Assembly (NCBI GenBank): GCA_025935735.1
Contig: JAICUS010000307.1
Location: 1-7,245 of the forward strand
Direction of reading: 5' to 3'
From: Solirubrobacteraceae bacterium
GTDB lineage: Bacteria; Actinomycetota; Thermoleophilia; Solirubrobacterales; Solirubrobacteraceae
DNA length: 7,245 nucleotides
Within the stretch, counting starts at the first letter, position 1. Each line of letters begins with the position of its first letter. The notes below the pieces were generated by a model. The model was not told the DNA's origin, made no database searches, and saw nothing but the letters and a program-made list of their open reading frames with translations. This document shows positions 1-6,177 of this stretch, piece by piece. A program made the translations under genes and the position numbers.

Positions 1-47
1 AGCAAAAACGCCTGATCACGATCCGCCACGATGAAGTTCTGCGCCAT
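1..47 (-). CDS. IS1182-family transposase, N-terminal fragment
   Basis: Only the first 15 codons are inside the window. They read MAQNFIVADRDQAFL, which matches how many IS1182-type (DUF772) transposases begin, just before the usual PPSLRDWLP stretch. The start is the ATG at 47. An AGAGG Shine-Dalgarno-like stretch lies on the minus strand at about 56-60, roughly 8 bases upstream. The gene continues beyond position 1. The catalytic DDE domain is not visible, so intactness cannot be judged. The family call rests on the short N-terminal signature plus the AT-richer, IS-like leader. Confidence 0.65.
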   Translation of the reverse strand, partial: MAQNFIVADRDQAFL

Positions 48-51
48 CACC

Positions 52-101
52 ACAGCCTCTTAAACCACCCGGACGGATCCCAGGTTTATGCGACAGCCTC
101 T
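52..101. repeat. 9-bp direct repeat in the IS leader
   Basis: ACAGCCTCT occurs at 52-60 and again at 93-101. The inner copy (AGAGGCTGT on the minus strand) covers the transposase ribosome-binding site. The outer copy lies at the presumed element end. The repeat may reflect a transposase-binding site near the terminus or a duplicated end, or it may be chance in a short stretch. Confidence 0.4.
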
Positions 102-290
102 ATAGGTGCCTAAACTGACTCAACCGGAATAGTCGAGATTGGAAACCGATCACGCCGACCCGCCCGGCCGCCCCGGAGGGACCGCTTCCCTACCCAGCGC
201 AGTTCGCCGGCCCGGGCACGGCGCCCACCCGGTACGCCGCCTGACGCGGCGCACGCGACAGCCCGGCGGCGCCGGGTACCCGCGCCCGCG
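102..290. other. Non-coding stretch between IS end and broken oxidase gene
   Basis: No credible gene is visible here. The first ~50 bases are AT-richer, and the remainder is GC-rich with no open frame that resembles a protein family. A promoter for the rightward gene might be expected, but I see no convincing -35/-10 pair and no strong ribosome-binding site before the ATG at 291. The insertion may have separated the downstream gene from its original promoter region. Confidence 0.5.
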
Positions 291-1371
291 ATGAAGCTGC
301 GCGAGATGCCGTCGCTGGTGCGCGTCGCCCGCCCCCCCGCGCCGTACGGCGTGCGGTCCCTGGCGCGCTGCGTGTCCATCGAGGACCTGGCGCGGCTCGC
401 CCGGCGGCGGCTGCCGAGCGGCGCGCGGGCGTACCTGGAGGGCGGTGGCGAGGACGAGCACACGCTGCGCCGCAACCGGGCGGCGTTCGCGGAGCTCGAG
501 CTGGTGCCCCGGGTGCTGCGCGACGTCAGCGACATCGACACGAGCACGACGGTGCTGGGCAGCCGGGTGCCGCTGCCGCTGGTGCTGGCGCCGGTGGGCG
601 CGCCGCGGATGTTCCACGGCGAGGGCGAGCTCGCCGTGGCGCGCGCCGCCGGCGCGGCCGGCATTCCCTACGCCATCTCGACGCTCGGCACCGTGTCCGT
701 GGAGGACGTGGCGGCGGCGTCCGGCGCGCCGCTGTGGTTCCAGCTCTACGTCTGGGGCGACCGCGGGATGGCGCGCGAGGCGCTCGCCCGCGCGCGCGGG
801 TGCGGGAGCTCTTCGACGCCACGATGAGCTGGGACGACCTCGACTGGATCCGCGACGCCTGGGACGGGCCGGTCGCCGTCAAGGGCATCGTGCGGGCCGA
901 GGAGGCGCGGCGGGCGGCCGACGAGGGCTCGACGCCGTCATCGTCTCCAACCACGGCGGCCGTCAGCTCGACCACGTGCCGGCGACGATCGACGTGCTGC
1001 CGGAGATCGTCGACGCGGTCGAGGGGCGGCTCGAGGTGCTGCTCGACTCGGGCATCCGCCGCAGCAGCGACATCGTGGCCGCGCTGGCGCTCGGCGCGCG
1101 AGCGGTGCTGGCCGGCCGCGCCCACCTCTACGGGCTCGCCGCGGCCGGCGGGCCGGGCGTGCGCCACGCGATCGACATCCTGGCTTCCGAGCTGCGCATG
1201 ACCATGGCGCTGTGCGGCGCCGCCGGCCTCGCCGAGCTCGACCGCGGCCTGGTCCGCGCTCAGCGCGCCGCGCCGCTGACCTCGCGCTCGATCTCCTCGA
1301 GCGAGCGGTCCTTGGTCTCCGGCAGCTTGGTCACGAAGAAGATCAGCGCCAGCACGCCGAAGCCGGCGTAG
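291..1371 (+). pseudogene. Broken FMN-dependent alpha-hydroxy-acid oxidase/dehydrogenase (LldD / glycolate oxidase family)
   Basis: Family members oxidise L-lactate, glycolate or similar 2-hydroxyacids to 2-oxoacids with FMN in a TIM barrel. Three frames must be joined. Piece 1 (291 to ~803) has the usual N-terminus, with [12 protein letters not shown] (Tyr48), [16 protein letters not shown] and [11 protein letters not shown] (Tyr153). Piece 2 (~805 to 928) reads [17 protein letters not shown]...VAVKGI, including the barrel Lys. Piece 3 (~929 onward) has [24 protein letters not shown] (active-site His and Arg), LLDSGIRR and [19 protein letters not shown]. Between pieces 1 and 2 about 70 residues are missing, including the family's LTVDxPVxGxRERDxRNG segment. 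Between pieces 2 and 3 one base is missing near 928. The family end (ELDRGLVR) is reached near 1256, then the frame continues without homology to a stop at 1369-1371, antisense to the transporter gene. Loss of FMN/substrate-binding residues makes activity very unlikely. The exact substrate of the ancestor is unknown. Confidence 0.88.
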
Positions 1372-2624
1372 AGCCAGAACGTCCCCTCGCGGGTGATCGC
1401 GGTGGTCAGCGTGAGGAAGAACGAGGACACGAGGAAGTTCGCCGACCAGTTGCCGACGGTGGACACGCTCATGGCGGGCGAGCGCACCCGCAGCGGGAAG
1501 ATCTCGGAGATCATCAGCCAGAACACCGGGCCGAGGCCGACCGCGAACGACGCGATGTAGACGATCAGGCAGACGAGCGCGAGCCAGCCGACGTTGTCCT
1601 GCAGCCAGCCGCTGGCGAAGAACGCTCCCAGCGCACCGAGCGAGACGATGCAGCCGATGGTGCCCGTGATCAGCAGCGGCCGGCGGCCCACGCGGTCGAG
1701 GATCAGCACCGCCACGACCGTGAAGACGACGTTGGCGATCCCCACCGACAGCGCCTGGGTGATCGCGCCCGCGGTCTGGAGACCGGTGAACTTGAGGATG
1801 GTGGGCGCGTAGTAGATGACGGTGTTGACGCCGATGAACTGCTGCGCGATCGCCAGCACGAGGCCGACCGCCACCATCGGGCGCACCTGCGGGCCGGCCA
1901 GGTCGCGCAGGCCGCCCTCCTCGCGCGCCGCCTCGCGGATCTCCTCGAGCTCCTCCTCGGCCTCGTCGTCGCCGTCGCGCGCCCGCTTGAGCACCTTCAG
2001 CGCCTCCTCGTCGCGGCCGTGGTCGACCAGCCAGCGCGGCGAGTACGGCTGGAAGACCATCCCGACGGCCAGCACGAGCCCGGGCAGCGCGCCCAGCCCG
2101 AGCATCCAGCGCCACTCGTCCGCGACGCCCTTGAGCGCCCAGTTGACGATGTAGGCGACCAGGATCCCGGTCACCACCATCAGCTGGTTGAACGACGTCA
2201 CGCCGCCGCGGATGCGCTTGGGCGCGAGCTCGGAGATGTACATCGGCGAGACGAAGGACGCGGTGCCGACGGCGAAGCCGAGGACGAGGCGGGCGACGAT
2301 CAGCTCGGTCGAGTTCTGCGCGGCCGCCGAGCCGAGCGCGCCGAGCACGTAGATGCAGCCGGAGATCACCTTCGTCCAGCGCCGCGACAGCGCGTCCGCC
2401 GAGAAGCCGGAGGCGATCGCGCCGAGCACCGCGCCGATCAGCAGCGACCCGACGAACGCCTGCTGATCGAACTGGCTCGCGTGCAGGTCGTCCTTGATGA
2501 ACAGCAGCGCGCCCGAGATGACACCGGTGTCGTAGCCGAACAGGAAGCCGCCGAGCGCGGCGATGATCGCCAGCCGCAGGACGAAACGGTTGCCGCCGCG
2601 GAAGGCCTCCTTGAGAAAGTGCAT
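1260..2624 (-). CDS. Sugar-porter family MFS transporter
   Basis: A 454-residue, 12-helix inner-membrane transporter of the XylE/GalP/AraE type, usually a proton symporter for pentoses, hexoses or polyols. Hallmarks in order: GGFLFGYDTGVISGAL in TM1 (Asp32), PMYISELAPKRIRG (128-140), the TM5 Gln in SFNQ (147), SPRWLVDHGRDEEA (195-208), an acidic cytoplasmic linker (218-237), QQFIGVNTVIYYAP in TM7 (Gln261, Gln262, Asn267), DRVGRRPLL (310-318), GPVFWLMISEIFP in TM10 (Trp369), GNW (391-393) and PETKDRSLEEIE near the C-terminus. All the usual sugar-contact positions are present. Two loop motifs deviate: DALSRR replaces DxxGRR (77-82), and PYSPR replaces PESPR. The start at 2624 has only a weak GCAGG ribosome-binding site. 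The gene is last in the leftward cluster, 43 bp after the Mo-enzyme large subunit, so it probably imports that pathway's substrate. Its 3' end overlaps the convergent pseudogene. Substrate unknown. Confidence 0.93.
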   Translation of the reverse strand: MHFLKEAFRGGNRFVLRLAIIAALGGFLFGYDTGVISGALLFIKDDLHASQFDQQAFVGSLLIGAVLGAIASGFSADALSRRWTKVISGCIYVLGALGSAAAQNSTELIVARLVLGFAVGTASFVSPMYISELAPKRIRGGVTSFNQLMVVTGILVAYIVNWALKGVADEWRWMLGLGALPGLVLAVGMVFQPYSPRWLVDHGRDEEALKVLKRARDGDDEAEEELEEIREAAREEGGLRDLAGPQVRPMVAVGLVLAIAQQFIGVNTVIYYAPTILKFTGLQTAGAITQALSVGIANVVFTVVAVLILDRVGRRPLLITGTIGCIVSLGALGAFFASGWLQDNVGWLALVCLIVYIASFAVGLGPVFWLMISEIFPLRVRSPAMSVSTVGNWSANFLVSSFFLTLTTAITREGTFWLYAGFGVLALIFFVTKLPETKDRSLEEIEREVSGAAR

Positions 2625-2667
2625 GCGGCCGGCCTGCCCGGCGCGGACGGCGGGCGGCGCGCGACCG

Positions 2668-4734
2668 TCAACCCGCGGACAGCGCGGTGAGCACGCGATC
2701 CGGACGGATCGGCAGCTCGCGGAAGCGGGTGCCGGTGGCGTGCGCGACGGCGTTGGCCACCGCGGCGGCCGCGCCGACGATGCCGATCTCGCCGATGCCC
2801 TTGGCGCCCATCGGGTTCAGGTGCGGGTCCTCCTCGTCGATCCAGTGCGCCTCGAGGTGCGGGACGTCGGCGTTGACCGGCACGTGGTACTGGGCGAGGT
2901 CGTGGTTGAGGTAGTCGCCGAACTCGCGGTCCATGACGCTCTCCTCGTGCAGCGCCATGCCGATGCCCATGGTCATGCCGCCGATGAGCTGCGAGCGGGC
3001 CAGGCGCGCGTTGAGGATGCGCCCGGCGGCGAACACGCCGAGCATGCGCTCGACGCGGACCTCGCCCGTGTCGGCGTCCACGCGCACCGCGCAGAACTGG
3101 GCGCCGAACGCGTGCCGTGACAGCTTCGCGTCGCTCTTCACGTCGTCCGACGTGTCATAGGTCGCCTCGGAGTCCCCCGACGCGAGCAGCGCCGCGCAGG
3201 CGCCGGCCACGGCCGAGCCCCAGGACGCCGTGCCCATCGAGCCGCCCGCCAGCTGCGCCTGCCCGAGCGCGCTGTCGCCGATCTCCATCTCGATCGCACC
3301 CACGTCGACGCCCAGCGCGTCCGCGGCGATCTGCGCGATCACGGTGCGCGCGCCCGTGCCGATGTCCATCGCGCCGACGCTGACGGTGTAGCGGCCGTCG
3401 CCGTGCGCCCGCACGCGGGCGGTGCTCGGCTGGCGGCGGGCCGGATAGGTCGAGGCGGCGACGCCCGCGCCGGTCAGCCGGCGGCCGTCGCGGCGCGGCG
3501 TGCGCGCGGCCGCCCAGCCGAAGCGCTCGGCGCCGTCGCGCAGGCAGGCCACCAGCCCGCGCGAGCTGAACGGGAGGCCCTGCTCGGGGTCGACGTCGGG
3601 CTCGTTGCGCACCCGCAGCTCGATCGGGTCGATCCCGCACGCCGCGGCCAGCTCGTCCATCGCCGACTCCAGCGCGAACATGCCCGGGCACTCGCCGGGC
3701 GCGCGCATCCAGGACGGCGTCGGCACGTCGAGGCGGGCCAGCCGGTGCCCCGTGCGCCGGTGCGCGCCCGCGTACATCATCCGCGTGGCCACCGCGGTCT
3801 GCTCGGCGAACTCGCGCAGGGTCGAGCTCTGCTCCACGACGTCGTGCCCGATCGCCACCAGCGTGCCGTCGCGCTCGGCGCCCAGCCGCAGGCGCTGGAT
3901 GGTCGGCGTGCGGTAGCCGGTGACGGCGAACATCTGCTGACGGGTGACCGCGAGCTTGACCGGGCGGCCGGTGACCCTCGCGCACATGGCGGCGAGCACC
4001 ATCTGGGGCCGCGGCGTGCCCTTGGAGCCGAAGCCGCCGCCCACGTGTGGCGCGATCACCCTCACCTGGCCGGGCTCGAGCGCGAACACGCCGGCGATCG
4101 TCCTGGCGGCCGAGTAGGCGCCCTGGGTGGAGTCGAACAGCGTCAGCCGCTTCCCCTCCCACATGGCCGTCGTGGCGTGCGGCTCCATCGCGTTGTTGTG
4201 CGTCGCCGGCGTCACGTACGTCGCGTCGACGCGCACGGGCGCGGCGGCGAACGCGCCGTCGAAGTCGCCCTGCTCGGTGGCCGCCGGGAAGCTCGGGTTG
4301 ACCTTCTCCGGCGCGTAGAGCTTCGGGTGGTCGGGGCGCAGGACGACGTCGTGCGCGACGGCGTCATAGGACACGGCGACGAGGCCCGCGGCCTCGCGGG
4401 CCGTCTCCAGCGTCTCGGCCACCACGACGGCCACGACCTGGCCGCGGTAGGCGACGTCGGGCGACTGCAGGACGGCGAGCTCGGGATCGTTCGCCTCCTC
4501 GAGGCGCGGCGCGTCGTCGTGGGCCAGCACCGCCAGCACGCCCGGCGCCGCCAGCGCGGCGGAGCGGTCGACCGCGCGGATCCGGCCGCGGGCCACCTCG
4601 GCGCCGACGATCCAGGCGTACGCGATCCGCTCGGGCCGGTGCTCGTAGGCGTACTCGGCCGCGCCGGTCACCTTCTCGCGGGCCTCCAGGCGGGCCAGCG
4701 GCGCGCCGAGCGCGGGGGTGCGGGTCGCGGTCAT
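2668..4734 (-). CDS. paoC: Molybdopterin-binding subunit of PaoABC-type aldehyde oxidoreductase (xanthine dehydrogenase family)
   Basis: The catalytic large subunit (688 residues) of a heterotrimeric molybdenum hydroxylase, which oxidises an aldehyde or heterocycle to the acid or hydroxylated product and passes electrons to the Fe-S/FAD subunits. Visible marks: KVTGAAEYAYE at the N-terminus (21-31), STQGAYSAAR (202-211), HVGGGFGSKGTPRPQ for cofactor binding (230-244), PSWMRAPGECPGMFALESAMDELA (Arg344), DIGTGARTV (457-465), HAFGAQF (541-547), IGGMTMGIGMALHEE (584-598), and NPMGAKGIGEIG with the catalytic Glu at 649. The MRAPGE loop is the PaoC/YagR version. The AYxCSFR loop of CO dehydrogenases is absent, so this is not CoxL. 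The start is the ATG at 4734, within an ATGA overlap with the FAD-subunit stop and with GGAG 8 bases upstream. The open frame continues upstream of this ATG but without family similarity. The protein is slightly short for the family: the stretch around 512-540 looks compressed compared with typical members. No dedicated Mo-cofactor maturation gene (paoD/xdhC type) is in the window. Confidence 0.92.
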   Translation of the reverse strand: MTATRTPALGAPLARLEAREKVTGAAEYAYEHRPERIAYAWIVGAEVARGRIRAVDRSAALAAPGVLAVLAHDDAPRLEEANDPELAVLQSPDVAYRGQVVAVVVAETLETAREAAGLVAVSYDAVAHDVVLRPDHPKLYAPEKVNPSFPAATEQGDFDGAFAAAPVRVDATYVTPATHNNAMEPHATTAMWEGKRLTLFDSTQGAYSAARTIAGVFALEPGQVRVIAPHVGGGFGSKGTPRPQMVLAAMCARVTGRPVKLAVTRQQMFAVTGYRTPTIQRLRLGAERDGTLVAIGHDVVEQSSTLREFAEQTAVATRMMYAGAHRRTGHRLARLDVPTPSWMRAPGECPGMFALESAMDELAAACGIDPIELRVRNEPDVDPEQGLPFSSRGLVACLRDGAERFGWAAARTPRRDGRRLTGAGVAASTYPARRQPSTARVRAHGDGRYTVSVGAMDIGTGARTVIAQIAADALGVDVGAIEMEIGDSALGQAQLAGGSMGTASWGSAVAGACAALLASGDSEATYDTSDDVKSDAKLSRHAFGAQFCAVRVDADTGEVRVERMLGVFAAGRILNARLARSQLIGGMTMGIGMALHEESVMDREFGDYLNHDLAQYHVPVNADVPHLEAHWIDEEDPHLNPMGAKGIGEIGIVGAAAAVANAVAHATGTRFRELPIRPDRVLTALSAG

Positions 4735-5687
4735 GCCGAGAGCTCCGCGAGCGTCCGCACGATCAGGTTGCGCACGAGCGGGACCTTGTAGGCGTTGTCG
4801 TGCAGCGGCTCGGCGGCGGCCAGCTCGGCGTCGGCGGCCTCGGCGAACGTCGCGCCGCCGGCCAGGGCCGCCTCGGCGCGCTCCGCCCGCCACGGCGCGT
4901 GGGCCACGCCGCCGAGCGCGATGCGGCAGCCGCGCACGCGGCCGTCCTCCACGTCGAGCACGGCGGCGACGGAGGCGAGCGCGAACGAGAACGACGCCCG
5001 CTCGCGCACCTTGCGATAGCCGCCGCGGCCGTCCGGTGGCGGCGGGAGCAGCACCGCGGTGATCAGCTCGCCCGGCTCGAGCACCGTGTCGCGCTGCGGC
5101 TCGTCGCCGGGCAGCCGGTGCAGGCCGGGCATGGGGATCCGGCGCTCGCCGCCGGGCCCGAGCACGACCACCTGCGCGCCGAGCGCGGTCAGCGCCACCG
5201 CCATGTCGGACGGGTGCGTGGCCACGCACGCGGGCGAGTGCCCGAGGATCGCCAGGTTGCGGTGCTCGCCCTCGCGAGCCGGACAGCCGGAGCCCGGCGC
5301 GCGCTTGTTGCACGGCTTGGTCACGTCCTGGAAGTACGGACAGCGCGTGCGCTGGAGCAGGTTGCCGCCGACGGTGGCGAGGTTGCGCAGCTGGCCGGAG
5401 GCGCCGGCCAGCAGGGCCTGGGAGAGGACCGGCCAGCGCTCGCGGACCAGCGGGTCGGCGGCGAGCACGCTGTTGGGCACCGAGGCGCCGATCCGCAGCC
5501 CGCCGCCCGGCATCCCCTCGACCGCGCCCGGCAGCCGGGCGACGTCCACCAAGCGCGCCGGGCGCTCGACGCCGAGCCGCATCAGGTCGACCAGGTTCGT
5601 CCCGCCGCCGAGGTAGCGGGTCTCCGGGCCCATCGCCGCCAGCGCGCCCGCAGGATCGGCGGCGCGCTCGTACGCGAACGGCCTCAT
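4731..5687 (-). CDS. paoB: FAD-binding subunit of PaoABC-type aldehyde oxidoreductase, with [4Fe-4S] insert
   Basis: This 318-residue CoxM/PaoB-type flavoprotein subunit carries electrons between the [2Fe-2S] subunit and the external acceptor. The FAD-binding motifs are YLGGGTNLVDLMR (25-37) and LATVGGNLLQRTRC (103-116). Downstream is the insert that distinguishes PaoB-type subunits: Cys116, Cys126 (KPCNK), Cys135 (GSGC) and Cys154 (PACVATHPSD). In E. coli PaoB such an insert holds an additional [4Fe-4S] cluster, so this enzyme should have three Fe-S clusters in total (inference from family). The C-terminal domain includes YRKVRERASFSFALASVAA (224-242) and the PLHDNAYKVPLVRNLI ending typical of the group. 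Length equals my recollection of E. coli PaoB. The start is the ATG at 5687, in an ATGA overlap with the upstream [2Fe-2S] gene and with GAGG 7 bases before it. It also overlaps the large-subunit start by 4 bp, so the three genes are translationally coupled. Confidence 0.93.
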   Translation of the reverse strand: MRPFAYERAADPAGALAAMGPETRYLGGGTNLVDLMRLGVERPARLVDVARLPGAVEGMPGGGLRIGASVPNSVLAADPLVRERWPVLSQALLAGASGQLRNLATVGGNLLQRTRCPYFQDVTKPCNKRAPGSGCPAREGEHRNLAILGHSPACVATHPSDMAVALTALGAQVVVLGPGGERRIPMPGLHRLPGDEPQRDTVLEPGELITAVLLPPPPDGRGGYRKVRERASFSFALASVAAVLDVEDGRVRGCRIALGGVAHAPWRAERAEAALAGGATFAEAADAELAAAEPLHDNAYKVPLVRNLIVRTLAELSA

Positions 5688-6157
5688 CGCGCCGCCTCGG
5701 CGATCGCCGCCACGATCCCCTGATAGGCGCCGCAGCGGCACAGGTTGCCGCTCATCAGCTCGCGGATCTCGTCCTCGGCCGGCGGCCCGTCGAGCTCGGC
5801 CAGCAGGCCGACCGCCGAGCAGATCTGCCCGGGGGTGCAGTAGCCGCACTGGAAGCCGTCGTGCTCGACGAAGGCCGCCTGCACGGGATGCAGGAGCTCG
5901 CCGTCGGCCAGGCCCTCGACCGTCGTGACCTCCGCCCCGTCGTGCGCCACCGCGAGCGCCAGGCAGGCGTTCGCCCGCCGCCCGTCGATGAGCACGGTGC
6001 ACGCGCCGCACTGGCCGTGGTCGCAGCCCTTCTTGGCCCCGGTGAGCCCGAGCTCCTCGCGCAGCAGGTCGAGCAGCGACGTGCGCGTGTCGACCTCCAG
6101 CGCGTGCTCGGCGCCGTTGACGCGCACGGCGATGCGCATGTGCTGAACCGGCTCCAT
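5684..6157 (-). CDS. paoA: [2Fe-2S] subunit of PaoABC-type aldehyde oxidoreductase, without Tat signal
   Basis: This small electron-transfer subunit (157 residues) of the Mo-hydroxylase binds two [2Fe-2S] clusters. The N-terminal ferredoxin-like domain has CDHGQCGACTVLIDG (Cys45, Cys50, Cys53) plus Cys65. The C-terminal helical domain has GFQCGYCTPGQ (Cys104, Cys107) and GNLCRCGAYQGI (Cys140, Cys142). All eight ligands are present. The protein begins directly with the ferredoxin strand (MRIAVRVNGAEH from residue 7). It lacks the long twin-arginine signal found in E. coli PaoA, so the complex is probably cytoplasmic. The ATG at 6157 is chosen because AGGAG lies 6 bases upstream; the alternative Met at 6139 has no better site. 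The gene starts 20 bp after the lyase-like gene ends and overlaps the FAD-subunit gene by ATGA. Confidence 0.93.
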   Translation of the reverse strand: MEPVQHMRIAVRVNGAEHALEVDTRTSLLDLLREELGLTGAKKGCDHGQCGACTVLIDGRRANACLALAVAHDGAEVTTVEGLADGELLHPVQAAFVEHDGFQCGYCTPGQICSAVGLLAELDGPPAEDEIRELMSGNLCRCGAYQGIVAAIAEAAR

Positions 6158-6163
6158 GCCGGG

Positions 6164-6168
6164 CTCCT
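6164..6168 (-). promoter_or_regulatory. Ribosome-binding site that decides the [2Fe-2S] subunit start
   Basis: AGGAG on the minus strand, 6 bases upstream of the ATG at 6157, within the 20-bp gap after the lyase-like gene. It favours the 157-residue start over the internal Met at 6139. Confidence 0.75.
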
Positions 6169-6177
6169 ACCCCGCGC

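Larger units (their letters stand above)
1..101 (-). mobile_element. Partial IS1182-like insertion sequence, transposase-start end
   Basis: The left edge holds the start of a transposase reading leftward out of the window, preceded by about 50 bp of much less GC-rich DNA than anything to its right. The outer end is probably near position 101, where the sequence reads (minus strand) TAGAGGCTGTCGCATAAAC. This looks like the terminal repeat style of IS1182-type elements, but the partner end lies outside the window, so neither the inverted repeat nor a target duplication can be tested. The boundary is uncertain by tens of bases, since the AT-richer character persists to about 150. Confidence 0.6.

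Noticed and set aside
291..1371. Programmed frameshifting in the oxidase gene
   Set aside because: About 70 conserved codons, including binding residues, are missing at the first break, so shifting frame would not restore a functional enzyme.
526..2115. 529-codon minus-strand open frame across the pseudogene and transporter
   Set aside because: It is in the wrong frame for the transporter and spans two unrelated genes. Its composition is typical of a GC-rich shadow frame.
1212..2690. Long plus-strand open frame (492 codons) antisense to the transporter
   Set aside because: It is rich in Arg, Asp, His and Glu with no family pattern, as expected opposite a G/C-ending-codon gene. The minus strand encodes a complete sugar porter.
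3403..4791. Long plus-strand open frame (462 codons) antisense to the Mo-enzyme large subunit
   Set aside because: Low-complexity Arg/His/Gly/Ala composition and no motif; a shadow of the large-subunit gene.
4735..5313. Upstream extension of the large-subunit frame (to an ATG at 5313)
   Set aside because: It lies inside the FAD-subunit gene in another frame and lacks family similarity. The ATGA overlap at 4731-4734 with a GGAG upstream gives the natural start.
5688..6011. Upstream extension of the FAD-subunit frame (to an ATG at 6011)
   Set aside because: It overlaps the [2Fe-2S] gene out of frame. The family N-terminus MRPFAYERA begins at 5687.
2668..6157. Form I carbon monoxide dehydrogenase (CoxMSL)
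   Set aside because: The large subunit lacks the AYxCSFR loop and has MRAPGE instead, the FAD subunit has the PaoB-type cysteine insert, and the gene order is small-FAD-large as in paoABC.
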